A DNA stretch of 7,881 nucleotides. Source: Chloroflexota bacterium. GTDB lineage: Bacteria > Chloroflexota > UBA6077. The position numbers and the translations under genes were made by a program. This document shows, piece after piece, positions 1-6,051 of this stretch. The notes beneath the pieces are model-generated. The model was given only the letters and a program-made list of their open reading frames with translations, was not told the DNA's origin and made no database searches. The stretch spans positions 1-7,881 of the forward strand of contig JAJYKO010000223.1 in assembly GCA_021788565.1 (NCBI GenBank), given 5' to 3'. The stretch's first letter is position 1. Each line of letters starts with the position of its first letter.

Positions 1-296
1 CGAAGTCCGTCAACCTTGTCCAGGATGGTGTTGCCCTCTTCCCGGACGCGCCCACCCTGCGCGGGACGAGGCACCTGCTGGAACTTCGCCGAGCCTCGGA
101 GAGCGGGCATCGAGCGGCGGTCGTGTTCGTGGTGCAGCGGGGCGACGCCTTCTCCTTTCGGCCCTTCGAGGCGGCCGATCCCCTCTTCGCCGCCACCCTC
201 CGCGAGGTGGCGGGGGAAATCGACGTGCTCGCCTACCGCTGCGAGGTCAGCCGTGGTGAGATGCGCATCTCCCGCCCCATCGCGGTTGAGCTGTAG
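1..296 (+). CDS. sfsA: Sugar fermentation stimulation protein A homologue, C-terminal part (5' end outside window)
   Basis: The gene enters the window already open. Reading from base 3 (AAG) it gives 97 residues and a TAG stop at 294-296. The sequence begins KSVNLVQDGVALFPDAP, continues through LRGTRHLLEL and AAVVFVVQR, and ends with VLAYRCEVS and a final PIAVEL. These match, in order, the C-terminal half of E. coli SfsA (KSVTL, FPDA, ERGQKHLREL, ILAYKAELS, final PVTL). In the family this half is a restriction-endonuclease-like domain that follows an N-terminal OB fold. The first visible Lys is the Lys of the conserved E-V-K-S-V segment. SfsA was named for stimulating maltose-gene expression in E. 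coli and its biochemical role is still poorly settled. Full-length proteins are about 230-240 residues, so roughly 60% lies upstream of the window. The visible part is intact. Confidence 0.9.
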   Translation, partial: KSVNLVQDGVALFPDAPTLRGTRHLLELRRASESGHRAAVVFVVQRGDAFSFRPFEAADPLFAATLREVAGEIDVLAYRCEVSRGEMRISRPIAVEL

Positions 297-346
297 GTCA
301 GCGGAGCTGGCCCAAGACTGGTGCCTTTTGCGGGCTCGCCCGAGTG

Positions 347-374
347 GGGGCGGCTCGCGAGCCGCCCCTACGCC
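347..374. repeat. GC-rich palindromic repeat (REP-like), GTAGGGGC family, copy 1
   Basis: Bases 347-368 form a perfect 22-bp palindrome (GGGGCGGCTCG and its complement). It is followed by TACGCC, so that 364-374 reads GCCCCTACGCC. The same 11 bases occur at 6846-6856 next to another hairpin. It lies between the convergent sfsA and glycosyltransferase genes, 14 bp beyond the glycosyltransferase stop codon. There is no U-run, so it is more likely a dispersed REP-like element than a classical intrinsic terminator, although it could still hinder transcription or shield mRNA 3' ends from both sides. Confidence 0.6.
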
Positions 375-387
375 GTCGGGCGGCGCT

Positions 388-1689
388 CTACCACGTCGAC
401 CACACCTGCTGCCACGACTGGCCGGAGAGGTGGTGCTCGAACGCCTCGACCGCCTGGCGCGCCCCATCCTCGGCGCGGATCCGCGTGCCCAAAGCGGCCG
501 CGCGCGCCTTGATGTCTCCGTCCGTTACGACCGTGTGGATGGCCGCGGCCAGACCATCGGCCGTCAGCCGCTTGATCGGGATCGGTCTGGAGCCGACCCC
601 GAGCTTCCGCACCCGCTCCCCCCAGAACAGCTGGTCGCCAAAGAAGGGCGTGGTCAGGAACGGCGTGGTGACAGAGGGTACGCCCGCGCGCATCGCCGCG
701 GCCGTGGTGCCCGCTCCTCCATGGTGGACCACGGCCGCCACCCGCGGGAAGAGCCAGTCATGGGGCACCGAGTCCAGCTGGAAGATCGTCCTCGGCAGCT
801 TCATCCCACCGAGGCCGCCCCAGCCGGTCAACAGAATCCCTCGCTGTCCGGCCATCTCCAGCGCCTTCACGACCAGTTCCGACTTCGCCGCGGGGTCGTC
901 GTTGATCATACTGCCGAAGCCGACGTACACGGGCGGCGGCCCCGCCTCCAGGAACCTCGCCAGTTCTGCTGGGGGCTCCCAGCCCTCCGGCCGGTCCAGG
1001 AACCAGTATCCGGTGACGTGAAGCCAGTCCGGCCAGTCGGCGGGCCTGGGCACGACCGCGTCGCTGTAGCCGTACAGGTAGGGCAACCGCTGGCGGAGGA
1101 ACCTCATATAGGGACCGGTGAAAGGCAGCGGCGGCAGCTCCAGGAACTCCCTGCGCCACTGATTGGCTATTCGGCGGAAGGGCTGCCAGACCACCTGCTC
1201 TCCCAGGAGGTGGGTAAGCCAGTTGTAGCGCTTCAGGCCCGGCGAGCGGATGGAAAGCGCCGGGAAGGCGTGAGTGCGGGTGAAGGGCTGGAGACCGCTG
1301 GCAAAGCAGGGTATCCGCAGCTTCTCCGCGATGTGGTATCCGGGGAAAGCCAGCATGGAGAAGATGATCGCCTCCGCCCCCTGTGATGCGTCCCAGCAGT
1401 CGGAGAGGGCCCGCTCGATCATCGGGCGGGTCAGAACCATGAAGCTTCTTATCGATCGGACGGGGTTGCGTCCGGCCGCGAGCCACGCTTGCCCCGCCTC
1501 CCCCTGCAGCATCTCCTGAGGATTTACGTTTAACGGCGCAAACTCCAGTCCGCGCGCCGCGACCAGCTGCTTGAACAGCGGATGGGTGGCGAGGCGCACC
1601 TCGTGACCTGCCCGCCGCAGGCCCTCGCCAAGGGCGACGTGAGGCTGCACGTCCCCGCGAGAGCCCATACACAGGATGACGACTTTCAT
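388..1689 (-). CDS. Glycosyltransferase, MGT/sterol glucosyltransferase type (GT1 fold, GT28-like N-domain)
   Basis: The protein has 433 residues and a complete GT-B fold. The N-terminal acceptor domain opens with MKVVILCMGSRGDVQP. The GSRGD segment (residues 9-13) is typical of sterol 3-beta-glucosyltransferases and the vancomycin-type GtfA/GtfB enzymes, where Asp13 is a candidate catalytic base. The C-terminal donor domain shows GFGSM (257-261), VPHDWLFP (308-315), the nucleotide-sugar signature HHGGAGTT (322-329) and the sugar-contacting Asp352-Gln353 pair. It should therefore transfer a sugar from a UDP- or dTDP-sugar to a small lipophilic acceptor such as a sterol, hopanoid, carotenoid or polyketide. 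The acceptor cannot be read from the sequence. No signal peptide is visible, so it is probably cytoplasmic and possibly peripheral to the membrane. The ATG start has a GGAGGTT site at 1695-1701, five bases upstream. The gene stands alone, convergent with sfsA and divergent from the 3-hydroxyacyl-CoA dehydrogenase. Confidence 0.9.
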   Translation of the reverse strand: MKVVILCMGSRGDVQPHVALGEGLRRAGHEVRLATHPLFKQLVAARGLEFAPLNVNPQEMLQGEAGQAWLAAGRNPVRSIRSFMVLTRPMIERALSDCWDASQGAEAIIFSMLAFPGYHIAEKLRIPCFASGLQPFTRTHAFPALSIRSPGLKRYNWLTHLLGEQVVWQPFRRIANQWRREFLELPPLPFTGPYMRFLRQRLPYLYGYSDAVVPRPADWPDWLHVTGYWFLDRPEGWEPPAELARFLEAGPPPVYVGFGSMINDDPAAKSELVVKALEMAGQRGILLTGWGGLGGMKLPRTIFQLDSVPHDWLFPRVAAVVHHGGAGTTAAAMRAGVPSVTTPFLTTPFFGDQLFWGERVRKLGVGSRPIPIKRLTADGLAAAIHTVVTDGDIKARAAALGTRIRAEDGARQAVEAFEHHLSGQSWQQVWSTW

Positions 1690-1709
1690 GCCCTAACCTC
1701 CGGGCGGGT

Positions 1710-1718
1710 ATCCTACCA
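1710..1718 (-). promoter_or_regulatory. Candidate extended -10 promoter for the glycosyltransferase gene
   Basis: On the minus strand this reads TGGTAGGAT, an extended -10 (TGn plus TAGGAT, four of six consensus positions). It would start transcription about 14 bases before the ATG at 1689, just upstream of the GGAGGTT site. No good -35 hexamer lies 16-18 bases further up. Where it would be expected there is instead a perfect palindrome (1735-1746). This is pattern reading only; sigma-factor preferences of this organism are unknown. Confidence 0.25.
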
Positions 1719-1734
1719 AAAACGGGCGTCCGCC

Positions 1735-1746
1735 GGTTGCGCAACC
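1735..1746. promoter_or_regulatory. Perfect 12-bp palindrome GGTTGCGCAACC, possible operator
   Basis: GGTTGCGCAACC is a perfect palindrome in the divergent spacer. It overlaps the position where a -35 element for the glycosyltransferase would sit. It is short and has no second half-site cluster, so a role as a binding site for a dimeric regulator is only a possibility. Confidence 0.25.
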
Positions 1747-1828
1747 ACGCGCCGTCCCTTACGATGGCACCCCAACGGAGGCCCGAGCTGTTCGGCAATC
1801 CATATGGCTGCGGGCGGCCAGAAGGCTC

Positions 1829-1927
1829 GTAGGAGCCGGCTCCTGCCGGCGAACGTCCCCGACGGCTCCTGCCGGCGAACGTTCTCCTCGGGCACGCAGA
1901 CCATCGCCGCCTGGAGGCGGCTCCTAC
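1829..1927. repeat. Inverted pair of GTAGGAGCC REP-like elements with an internal 26-bp-period duplication
   Basis: The left element (1829-1852) reads GTAGGAGCCGGCTCCTGCC and on. The right element (1904-1927), read on the minus strand, is GTAGGAGCCGCCTCCAGGC and on. Each is itself a hairpin and the two face each other, as in REPIN doublets. Between them, the left element's inner 20 bases (1837-1856, CGGCTCCTGCCGGCGAACGT) are repeated exactly at 1863-1882. The right edge ends 21 bp before the start codon of the next gene and only 5 bp before its ribosome binding site, so the element will be in that gene's leader or promoter. REP elements of the form GTAGGAGC-hairpin-GGCGA are widespread in high-G+C bacteria and are usually mobilised in trans by RAYT (Y1) transposases. 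No such transposase lies in this window. Confidence 0.7.
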
Positions 1928-1947
1928 TTTACGGGAGGGGCGCGGAT

Positions 1948-2928
1948 ATGCACGCGAACGAGATCGAACGGACCGCGGTGATCGGCGGCGGGATTATGGG
2001 CGCGGGGCTCGCCCAGGTCATGGCCCAGGCCGGCTGCCGGGTCATGGTGGTGGACCTATCCCAATCACAGCTCGAAAAGTGCCGCCAGCGGATCGGGGGC
2101 GGTCTGCATGCCTTCGTGGAGGAGGGCATGCTCGCCGAAGATCAGGTGGCGCCTATCCTCCACCGAATCCGGTTCACGACCTCCATGGAAGAGGCCGTGA
2201 GGGATGCCCAGCTCGTCGTCGAGGCGGCTCTCGAGGAGCTAGCGTTGAAGCAGACCATCTTCGCGGACCTCGATCGGCTCGCACCTGTGGACGCCATCCT
2301 CGCCACCAACACGTCCGGCCTCAGCGTCAGCGACGTCGCCGCGCGAACCAACCACCCCGAGCGGGTCGTCGGGTCCCACTTCTTCTATCCACCCGCCGTC
2401 GTGTCTCTCGTGGAGGTTGGCTACGGCCGCGCGACGCTGGATGAGGTGGCCGAGACCGCCGCGGCGTTCTGGAAGCGGTGCGGCAAGGAGCCCGTGATCT
2501 GCCGCAAGGACTCCAACGGCTTCCTGGTGAACCGGCTCCAGTCGGCCCTGGCGAGGGAGGCCATGAGCATGGTGGCCAACGGGATCGCCAGCGCGAAGGA
2601 CGTGGACCGGGCGCTTCGACTCGGCATCGGGATCCGGCTGCCCATGGTGGGCATCCTGGAGCAGCGGGACTGGGGCGGCCTGGACGTCCACTGCGCCGCG
2701 GCGGCCTCCATCTACCCCACCCTCGACAACGCGAAGGCGCCGCTGCCGATTATCACCGAGAAGGTGGCGCGCGGTGAGACCGGCGCCAAGGCGGGCAAGG
2801 GTTTCTACGACTGGACCGGCAGGGACGTCGAGGCGTTGCGCCAGAAGAAGCAGCGGCAGGTGATCGCCCTGATGCGCGCCCTGAAGGAGATAATGCCCGA
2901 GGAAGAAGACCTGGTCGAAAACGTCTGA
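1948..2928 (+). CDS. 3-hydroxybutyryl-CoA dehydrogenase / 3-hydroxyacyl-CoA dehydrogenase family protein
   Basis: This NAD-dependent enzyme of 326 residues interconverts L-3-hydroxyacyl-CoA and 3-oxoacyl-CoA, as in beta-oxidation or butyrate-type metabolism. The N-terminal Rossmann fold has the glycine motif GGGIMG (13-18), with Asp36 at the end of the second strand, favouring NAD over NADP. NTS with Ser123, His144 and Glu156 twelve residues later, and Asn195 in GFLVNRL correspond to human HAD Ser137, His158, Glu170 and Asn208. The C-terminal dimerisation domain runs from about residue 195 and contains GAKAGKGFYDW. The usual HFFNP segment reads HFFYP here (144-148), which may alter substrate pocket shape. 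At 326 residues it is longer than the typical 280-290-residue HbdA and near lambda-crystallin-type dehydrogenases. The ATG is set by GGGAGGGG at 1933-1940; the frame stays open upstream but without comparable signals. The family is clear; the exact substrate is not. Confidence 0.88.
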   Translation: MHANEIERTAVIGGGIMGAGLAQVMAQAGCRVMVVDLSQSQLEKCRQRIGGGLHAFVEEGMLAEDQVAPILHRIRFTTSMEEAVRDAQLVVEAALEELALKQTIFADLDRLAPVDAILATNTSGLSVSDVAARTNHPERVVGSHFFYPPAVVSLVEVGYGRATLDEVAETAAAFWKRCGKEPVICRKDSNGFLVNRLQSALAREAMSMVANGIASAKDVDRALRLGIGIRLPMVGILEQRDWGGLDVHCAAAASIYPTLDNAKAPLPIITEKVARGETGAKAGKGFYDWTGRDVEALRQKKQRQVIALMRALKEIMPEEEDLVENV

Positions 2929-2938
2929 GGCCAGGTCC

Positions 2939-3009
2939 GTCATGCCCGCGAAAGCGCGGGATCCACGGTGGCAGCGACTGGCCTGGATCCCCGCCTTCGC
3001 GGGGATGAC
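2939..3009. repeat. Inverted-repeat element of the GTCATNCCCGCG dispersed type
   Basis: The two ends face each other: GTCATGCCCGCGAAAGCG at 2939 onward, and on the minus strand from 3009, GTCATCCCCGCGAAGGCG. Each arm is a hairpin: CCCGCG-AAAG-CGCGGG at 2945-2960, and ATCCCCGC-CTTC-GCGGGGAT at 2987-3006. The spacer carries no ORF. Elements of this kind are common dispersed intergenic repeats in many bacteria. A T5 tract (3025-3029) follows the second hairpin, but about 18 bases too far away for a classical intrinsic terminator. It separates the two dehydrogenase genes. Confidence 0.65.
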
Positions 3010-3042
3010 GAGGAGTAACACCCCTTTTTCAGAGGAATGACG

Positions 3043-3069
3043 TTTACAGCGCGGGAAGTCGCGTAGATT
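3043..3069 (+). promoter_or_regulatory. Candidate sigma70-like promoter for the beta-decarboxylating dehydrogenase
   Basis: TTTACA (3043-3048, five of six matches to TTGACA) and TAGATT (3064-3069, four of six matches to TATAAT) are separated by 15 bp, shorter than the ideal 17. They lie directly upstream of the ribosome binding site of the gene at 3094. This would let that gene be transcribed independently of the upstream dehydrogenase. The match is suggestive only. Confidence 0.25.
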
Positions 3070-3082
3070 CCAACTTGTGGGA

Positions 3083-3087
3083 GGAGG
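3083..3087 (+). promoter_or_regulatory. Ribosome binding site deciding the start at 3094
   Basis: GGAGG lies six bases before ATG 3094, the ideal spacing, but only three before the in-frame GTG at 3091. The ATG at 3089 is followed at once by a stop. This points to 3094 as the true start. Confidence 0.7.
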
Positions 3088-3093
3088 CATGTG

Positions 3094-4161
3094 ATGGCTC
3101 ACCGAATCGCGGTCATTCCAGGGGACAATATCGGGCCCGAAGTGGTTCGCGAGGGGCTTAAGGTGCTCAGGAAGCTGGAAGAATTGGGGCTCACCGCCTT
3201 CGAGTTCACCGAGTTCCCCTGGGGTGCCGGCTACTACCTCAAGACCGGCGTCGCCATGGCCGAAGACGGCCTCCAGACCCTGAAGGGGTTCGATGCGATC
3301 TTCTTCGGCTCCCACGGCGACCCCGCCCGTGTGCCGGATCACATCTCTTCGCAGGGGCTCATGCACAAGATACGGAAAGGCTTCGATCTCTACGTCAACC
3401 TGCGTCCCCTCAGACTCCTTCCCGGTGTGACCTCCCCGATACGAGATAAGAGCGACATCGACTTCGTGGTGGTGCGAGAGAACAGCGAGGGGGAGTACTC
3501 GGGAATAGGCGGACGGCTCCACGCGGGCACTCCGGAGGAGCTGGCGATACACACCACGGTGATCACACGCAAGGGGGCGGAGCGGGTGATGCGCTTTGCC
3601 TTCGAGCTGGCGAGGAAGCGCGGCGGCAAGAAGCGGGTCTCCGCCGCCACCAAGTCCAACGCTCTTGCCCAGTCGATGTCCCTGTGGGATGAGGTGTTCG
3701 CCGGGGTGTCGCGAGATTACCCCGACGTCGCGGCGGAGAAGTTCCACATCGACGCCTTCACCGCCCATCTGATCCGCCAGCCCGAGCGGTTCGACGTGAT
3801 CGTGGCCACCAACCTCTTCGGCGACATCCTGTCGGATGAGGGGGCGATGATCACCGGCAGCCTCGGCCTCGCGGCGGGGGCCAACCTGGATCCGGAAAGG
3901 CGCAACCCGTCGCTTTTCGAGCCAATCCACGGCTCGGCGCCGGACATCGCGGGCAGGGGAATAGCGAACCCCGTGGCTACCATCCTCGCGGCCGGCATGA
4001 TGGTGGAGTGGCTGAGCGAGACCAGGTGCGCGACCCTGATCGAGGACGCTGTCCATGCCGTCCTCGCCGAGGGGCGCGTGCTCACCCGCGACCTGGGCGG
4101 CTCCTCCAGCACCGCCGAGCTGGGCGACGCCGTCTGCGAGAAGCTGGAGCTGCTTGCCTGA
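3094..4161 (+). CDS. D-malate/tartrate dehydrogenase-type beta-decarboxylating dehydrogenase (isopropylmalate dehydrogenase family)
   Basis: The 355-residue protein is a complete member of the isocitrate/isopropylmalate dehydrogenase family, which oxidises and decarboxylates 2-hydroxy acids using NAD and a divalent metal. Visible landmarks are PGDNIG (9-14; the usual motif is PGDGIG), DHIS (82-85), FDLYVNLRP (97-105), VVRENSEGEYSGIGG (126-140) with catalytic Tyr135, ATKSN with catalytic Lys187, metal ligands Asp220, Asp244 and Asp248, and the cofactor loop HGSAPDIAGRGIANP (279-293). VPDHIS, YVNLRP and VRENSEGEYSxxGG match E. coli DmlA and the tartrate dehydrogenase subgroup better than LeuB, whose Tyr motif reads ELTGGIYFG. 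Absence of leu genes nearby agrees. Likely substrates are D-malate, tartrate or a related 3-substituted malate; 3-isopropylmalate is not excluded. ATG 3094 is chosen over GTG 3091 for spacing from GGAGG. Confidence 0.88.
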   Translation: MAHRIAVIPGDNIGPEVVREGLKVLRKLEELGLTAFEFTEFPWGAGYYLKTGVAMAEDGLQTLKGFDAIFFGSHGDPARVPDHISSQGLMHKIRKGFDLYVNLRPLRLLPGVTSPIRDKSDIDFVVVRENSEGEYSGIGGRLHAGTPEELAIHTTVITRKGAERVMRFAFELARKRGGKKRVSAATKSNALAQSMSLWDEVFAGVSRDYPDVAAEKFHIDAFTAHLIRQPERFDVIVATNLFGDILSDEGAMITGSLGLAAGANLDPERRNPSLFEPIHGSAPDIAGRGIANPVATILAAGMMVEWLSETRCATLIEDAVHAVLAEGRVLTRDLGGSSSTAELGDAVCEKLELLA

Positions 4162-4196
4162 CGATAGCGAGCAGGTGAGCGCGGGCGACTCCCAAC

Positions 4197-4727
4197 CTAC
4201 GCCCTTCCAAACATGCCCAGCACATTGAGCCCGACGCCCACGGCGTCCAGCACCCGGTTGATCTGGATGTTGCGCCGCTGGTTCTGCAATCGGTAGACGC
4301 ACCAGAGGCTCTTAATAGGCTTCAGAGTGGTGCCGTCGTATTCGTCGGTGCGCTCCAGGACGATGTGAGGGAAACGGGTAGGAAAGTCCTGCAGCCGGAC
4401 TACCACGCCCCTCGCCTCGTCCCTGGCCTGCGTCACCGGTCCACCCTCGCTGCCGTCGTGAAGGAAACGGATGCAATCCGTGAGGATTTTCTCCACCACG
4501 CCGAACCGCAGCGCATCGGGATGAACGTCCTTCGGGATAGGCAGGACCCCCAACCGGCGCGGTTCCTGGTGGTACCGAGCCACCAGCTCCAGGCTATCGC
4601 AGTTGCCCCGCAGCATTTCCATTAACCTTGCTCGCACGTGGGCGCTGTAGCGCTGCTCGTCCTCCTCGTATTCGAGGAGCTTCGGCTCTCCCAGCAGCTC
4701 TGCCGGCTCGCCAGCGTGTGTGGTCAT
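4197..4727 (-). CDS. Conserved-looking orphan protein of unknown function
   Basis: I do not recognise this 176-residue protein. It starts MTTHAGEPAELLGEP, followed by a very acidic stretch (YEEDEQRY) and a probable helix (about residues 25-52), then a mixed alpha/beta middle and a basic segment RLQNQRRNIQINR. It ends in a glycine-rich hydrophobic stretch, VLDAVGVGLNVLGMFGRA, that could pack against a membrane or a partner. There is no signal peptide, transmembrane helix or metal-binding cluster. The frame is open to 4775, but ATG 4727 has GGAGGT seven bases upstream and is preferred. The gene converges on the dehydrogenase gene (35-bp gap) and diverges from the serine hydrolase. The good ribosome binding site and clean stop argue that it is real; no function is offered. 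Confidence 0.65.
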   Translation of the reverse strand: MTTHAGEPAELLGEPKLLEYEEDEQRYSAHVRARLMEMLRGNCDSLELVARYHQEPRRLGVLPIPKDVHPDALRFGVVEKILTDCIRFLHDGSEGGPVTQARDEARGVVVRLQDFPTRFPHIVLERTDEYDGTTLKPIKSLWCVYRLQNQRRNIQINRVLDAVGVGLNVLGMFGRA

Positions 4728-4734
4728 CGTAGCT

Positions 4735-4740
4735 ACCTCC
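4735..4740 (-). promoter_or_regulatory. Ribosome binding site deciding the start at 4727
   Basis: On the minus strand GGAGGT precedes ATG 4727 by seven bases, a strong Shine-Dalgarno match. It rules against the longer reading from 4775, which would place this site inside the coding region. Confidence 0.7.
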
Positions 4741-4796
4741 CATTCGCGAATTCTCGCCAGTCCAGCTTCCCGCAACCTTCGAGCCCGCTTCGACTG

Positions 4797-4825
4797 TTGC
4801 CTATCCTGCCGCCAGGCGCTACCAT
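4797..4825 (+). promoter_or_regulatory. Candidate promoter for the serine hydrolase-AIM24 pair
   Basis: TTGCCT (4797-4802) and TACCAT (4820-4825), each matching four of six consensus positions, are separated by exactly 17 bp. Transcription from here would begin around 4832. That is after the far-upstream GTG at 4720 and before the in-frame TTG codons at 4870 and 4906, and so would favour one of the latter as the start. The match is weak in a GC-rich background. Confidence 0.2.
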
Positions 4826-4905
4826 GGCACGAATGCGGCCTCTACCTTCGATCAGCTGGATCCGGCCCATTGGATAGACGACCGTCTTACCGCGGCAAGT
4901 CGAGC

Positions 4906-6030
4906 TTGTCCGGCAGTTCCATCGATGCACCCCCCCGCCAGCGCGGGCGAGTCCCCGCGCCTCCTGAGCGGCGCGAGGATTCGAGAACACCCGGCGTCTC
5001 GAGGACCGGAGGCCGGGACGGGCGCAGCGCCCCCAGGCATCAGGCCGTCAAGCGGTTCTCGCGTCCTCTTCGGGTTGCCCAGCTGATATCCTACGTGTTG
5101 CTGCTCGTCCTCAGCGCTCGGGTGCTTTCCACCGCCTGGGATGCCGTGAGCGCCGGGCGCGCCGAGCTGGCGAGCAAGCCGGGCGCCGATGTCCTTACCC
5201 TTCAACCCCCCGATGTGGTGGAGGGGGGCCAGGATAGTCACCCGGATGCCGCCCTGTCTGCCTCGGTGCAGAAGGCCGTCGATCCCGCTAACGGGACCAC
5301 CGGCATATACGTCAAGAACCTCAAGACAGGCGCTACGGCGGGCACCAACGAGGATAAGGTCTTTCCCACCGCATCGCTCTTCAAGGTGCCGATCCTCATC
5401 GAGCTGCTCCGTCAGGAAAGCGTCGGCATGGTGAGCATGAACACGCCCATTCTCCTCAAGCAGAAGTACTGGGCCGATGGGTCCGGAGTTCTTCAGGCGC
5501 AGATAGGGCACACATTCACCGTGGAGCAGCTGGTCAACTACATGATCAGCGTCAGCGACAACACCGCGGCCCTGGCCTTGCTGGACCTCGTGGGGACCGA
5601 CAACGTGAACCTCACGCTCCAGGCCAATGGCCTGCAGGTGACGCGCCTCCGGATCGGCTGGCCGACCAAGGACTGGGGCGGCCCCGCGGGCGAGAACACC
5701 ACCACCCCTCGAGAAATGGGGATGCTGTTGGAGGAACTGGCCACAGGCAAAATCCTGAACCGTAAGGAAACCCAGGAAGCGATCCAGCTCCTGAGCCAGA
5801 AGCAGCAAGCCTCATGGCTGCCGAACCTGCTTCCTGCCGGCACTCGAGTTGCTCACAAGACAGGAGAGCTGACGGATGTGCGCCACGACGCGGGCATCGT
5901 GTACGCCCCCCACGGTGCCTTCGTCGCGGTTGTGCTCACGGAGGACATCGACGACTACAACAAGGCCGCGGACACGATATCCGAGGTCGCTCGCAACGCC
6001 TACGACTACTTCGAGACGGGGAAGCGGTAA
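4906..6030 (+). CDS. Membrane-anchored class A beta-lactamase-fold serine hydrolase lacking Glu166 (start uncertain)
   Basis: From TTG 4906 the product has 374 residues: an Arg/Pro-rich tail (1-56), one hydrophobic segment (about 57-77, AQLISYVLLLVLSARVLS, basic residues before it) and a periplasmic or extracellular serine hydrolase domain. The class A motifs are S157-LF-K160 (SxxK), S217-D218-N219 (SDN, exactly 60 residues later, as Ser70 to Ser130) and K318-T319-G320 (KTG). NTTTPREMGMLLEEL follows, as after the omega loop of PenP/TEM-type enzymes. The omega loop itself reads RIGWPTKDWGGP: the WEPELN equivalent has no Glu166 and Asn170 is replaced by Asp. It should acylate on Ser157, but normal beta-lactam deacylation is doubtful, so a penicillin-binding, peptidase-like or slow hydrolase role is as likely as resistance. 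No ATG exists in frame before the TM segment. Alternatives are GTG 4720 and TTG 4870; no clear ribosome binding site decides. AIM24 follows after 21 bp. Confidence 0.75.
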   Translation: MSGSSIDAPPRQRGRVPAPPERREDSRTPGVSRTGGRDGRSAPRHQAVKRFSRPLRVAQLISYVLLLVLSARVLSTAWDAVSAGRAELASKPGADVLTLQPPDVVEGGQDSHPDAALSASVQKAVDPANGTTGIYVKNLKTGATAGTNEDKVFPTASLFKVPILIELLRQESVGMVSMNTPILLKQKYWADGSGVLQAQIGHTFTVEQLVNYMISVSDNTAALALLDLVGTDNVNLTLQANGLQVTRLRIGWPTKDWGGPAGENTTTPREMGMLLEELATGKILNRKETQEAIQLLSQKQQASWLPNLLPAGTRVAHKTGELTDVRHDAGIVYAPHGAFVAVVLTEDIDDYNKAADTISEVARNAYDYFETGKR

Positions 6031-6051
6031 AATTGACAGGAGGTATCCCCA

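Noticed and set aside
16..1386. 456-codon plus-strand frame crossing the sfsA end and the glycosyltransferase
   Set aside because: It is out of frame with sfsA and antisense to the well-supported glycosyltransferase, with an Arg/Pro/Gly-rich shadow composition and no start signal.
758..1798. 346-codon minus-strand frame overlapping the glycosyltransferase
   Set aside because: It is a shifted frame of the same strand; the true frame carries GSRGD and HHGGAGTT and the ribosome binding site, and this one carries no motif.
1829..1927. CRISPR-like array from repeated GCCGGCGAACGT units
   Set aside because: Only two copies at 26-bp spacing with a 6-bp gap, and the units belong to palindromic REP-like hairpins; there are no spacers or cas genes.
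2987..3029. Hairpin plus T5 tract as an intrinsic terminator of the 3-hydroxyacyl-CoA dehydrogenase gene
   Set aside because: The T-run begins about 18 bases after the stem, too far for an intrinsic terminator, and the hairpin is part of a two-ended dispersed repeat.
2239..4302. Long open frame of 687 codons on the minus strand, across both plus-strand dehydrogenase genes
   Set aside because: It is antisense to two genes with complete catalytic motifs. Its translation is low-complexity (rich in Arg, Gly, His, Leu) with no family motif and no ribosome binding site; long antisense frames are expected in GC-rich DNA.
4824..4877. Short ATG-initiated reading frame (ATGGCACGAATG and on) between the divergent genes
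   Set aside because: Only 17 codons, no ribosome binding site, and overlapped by a candidate promoter.
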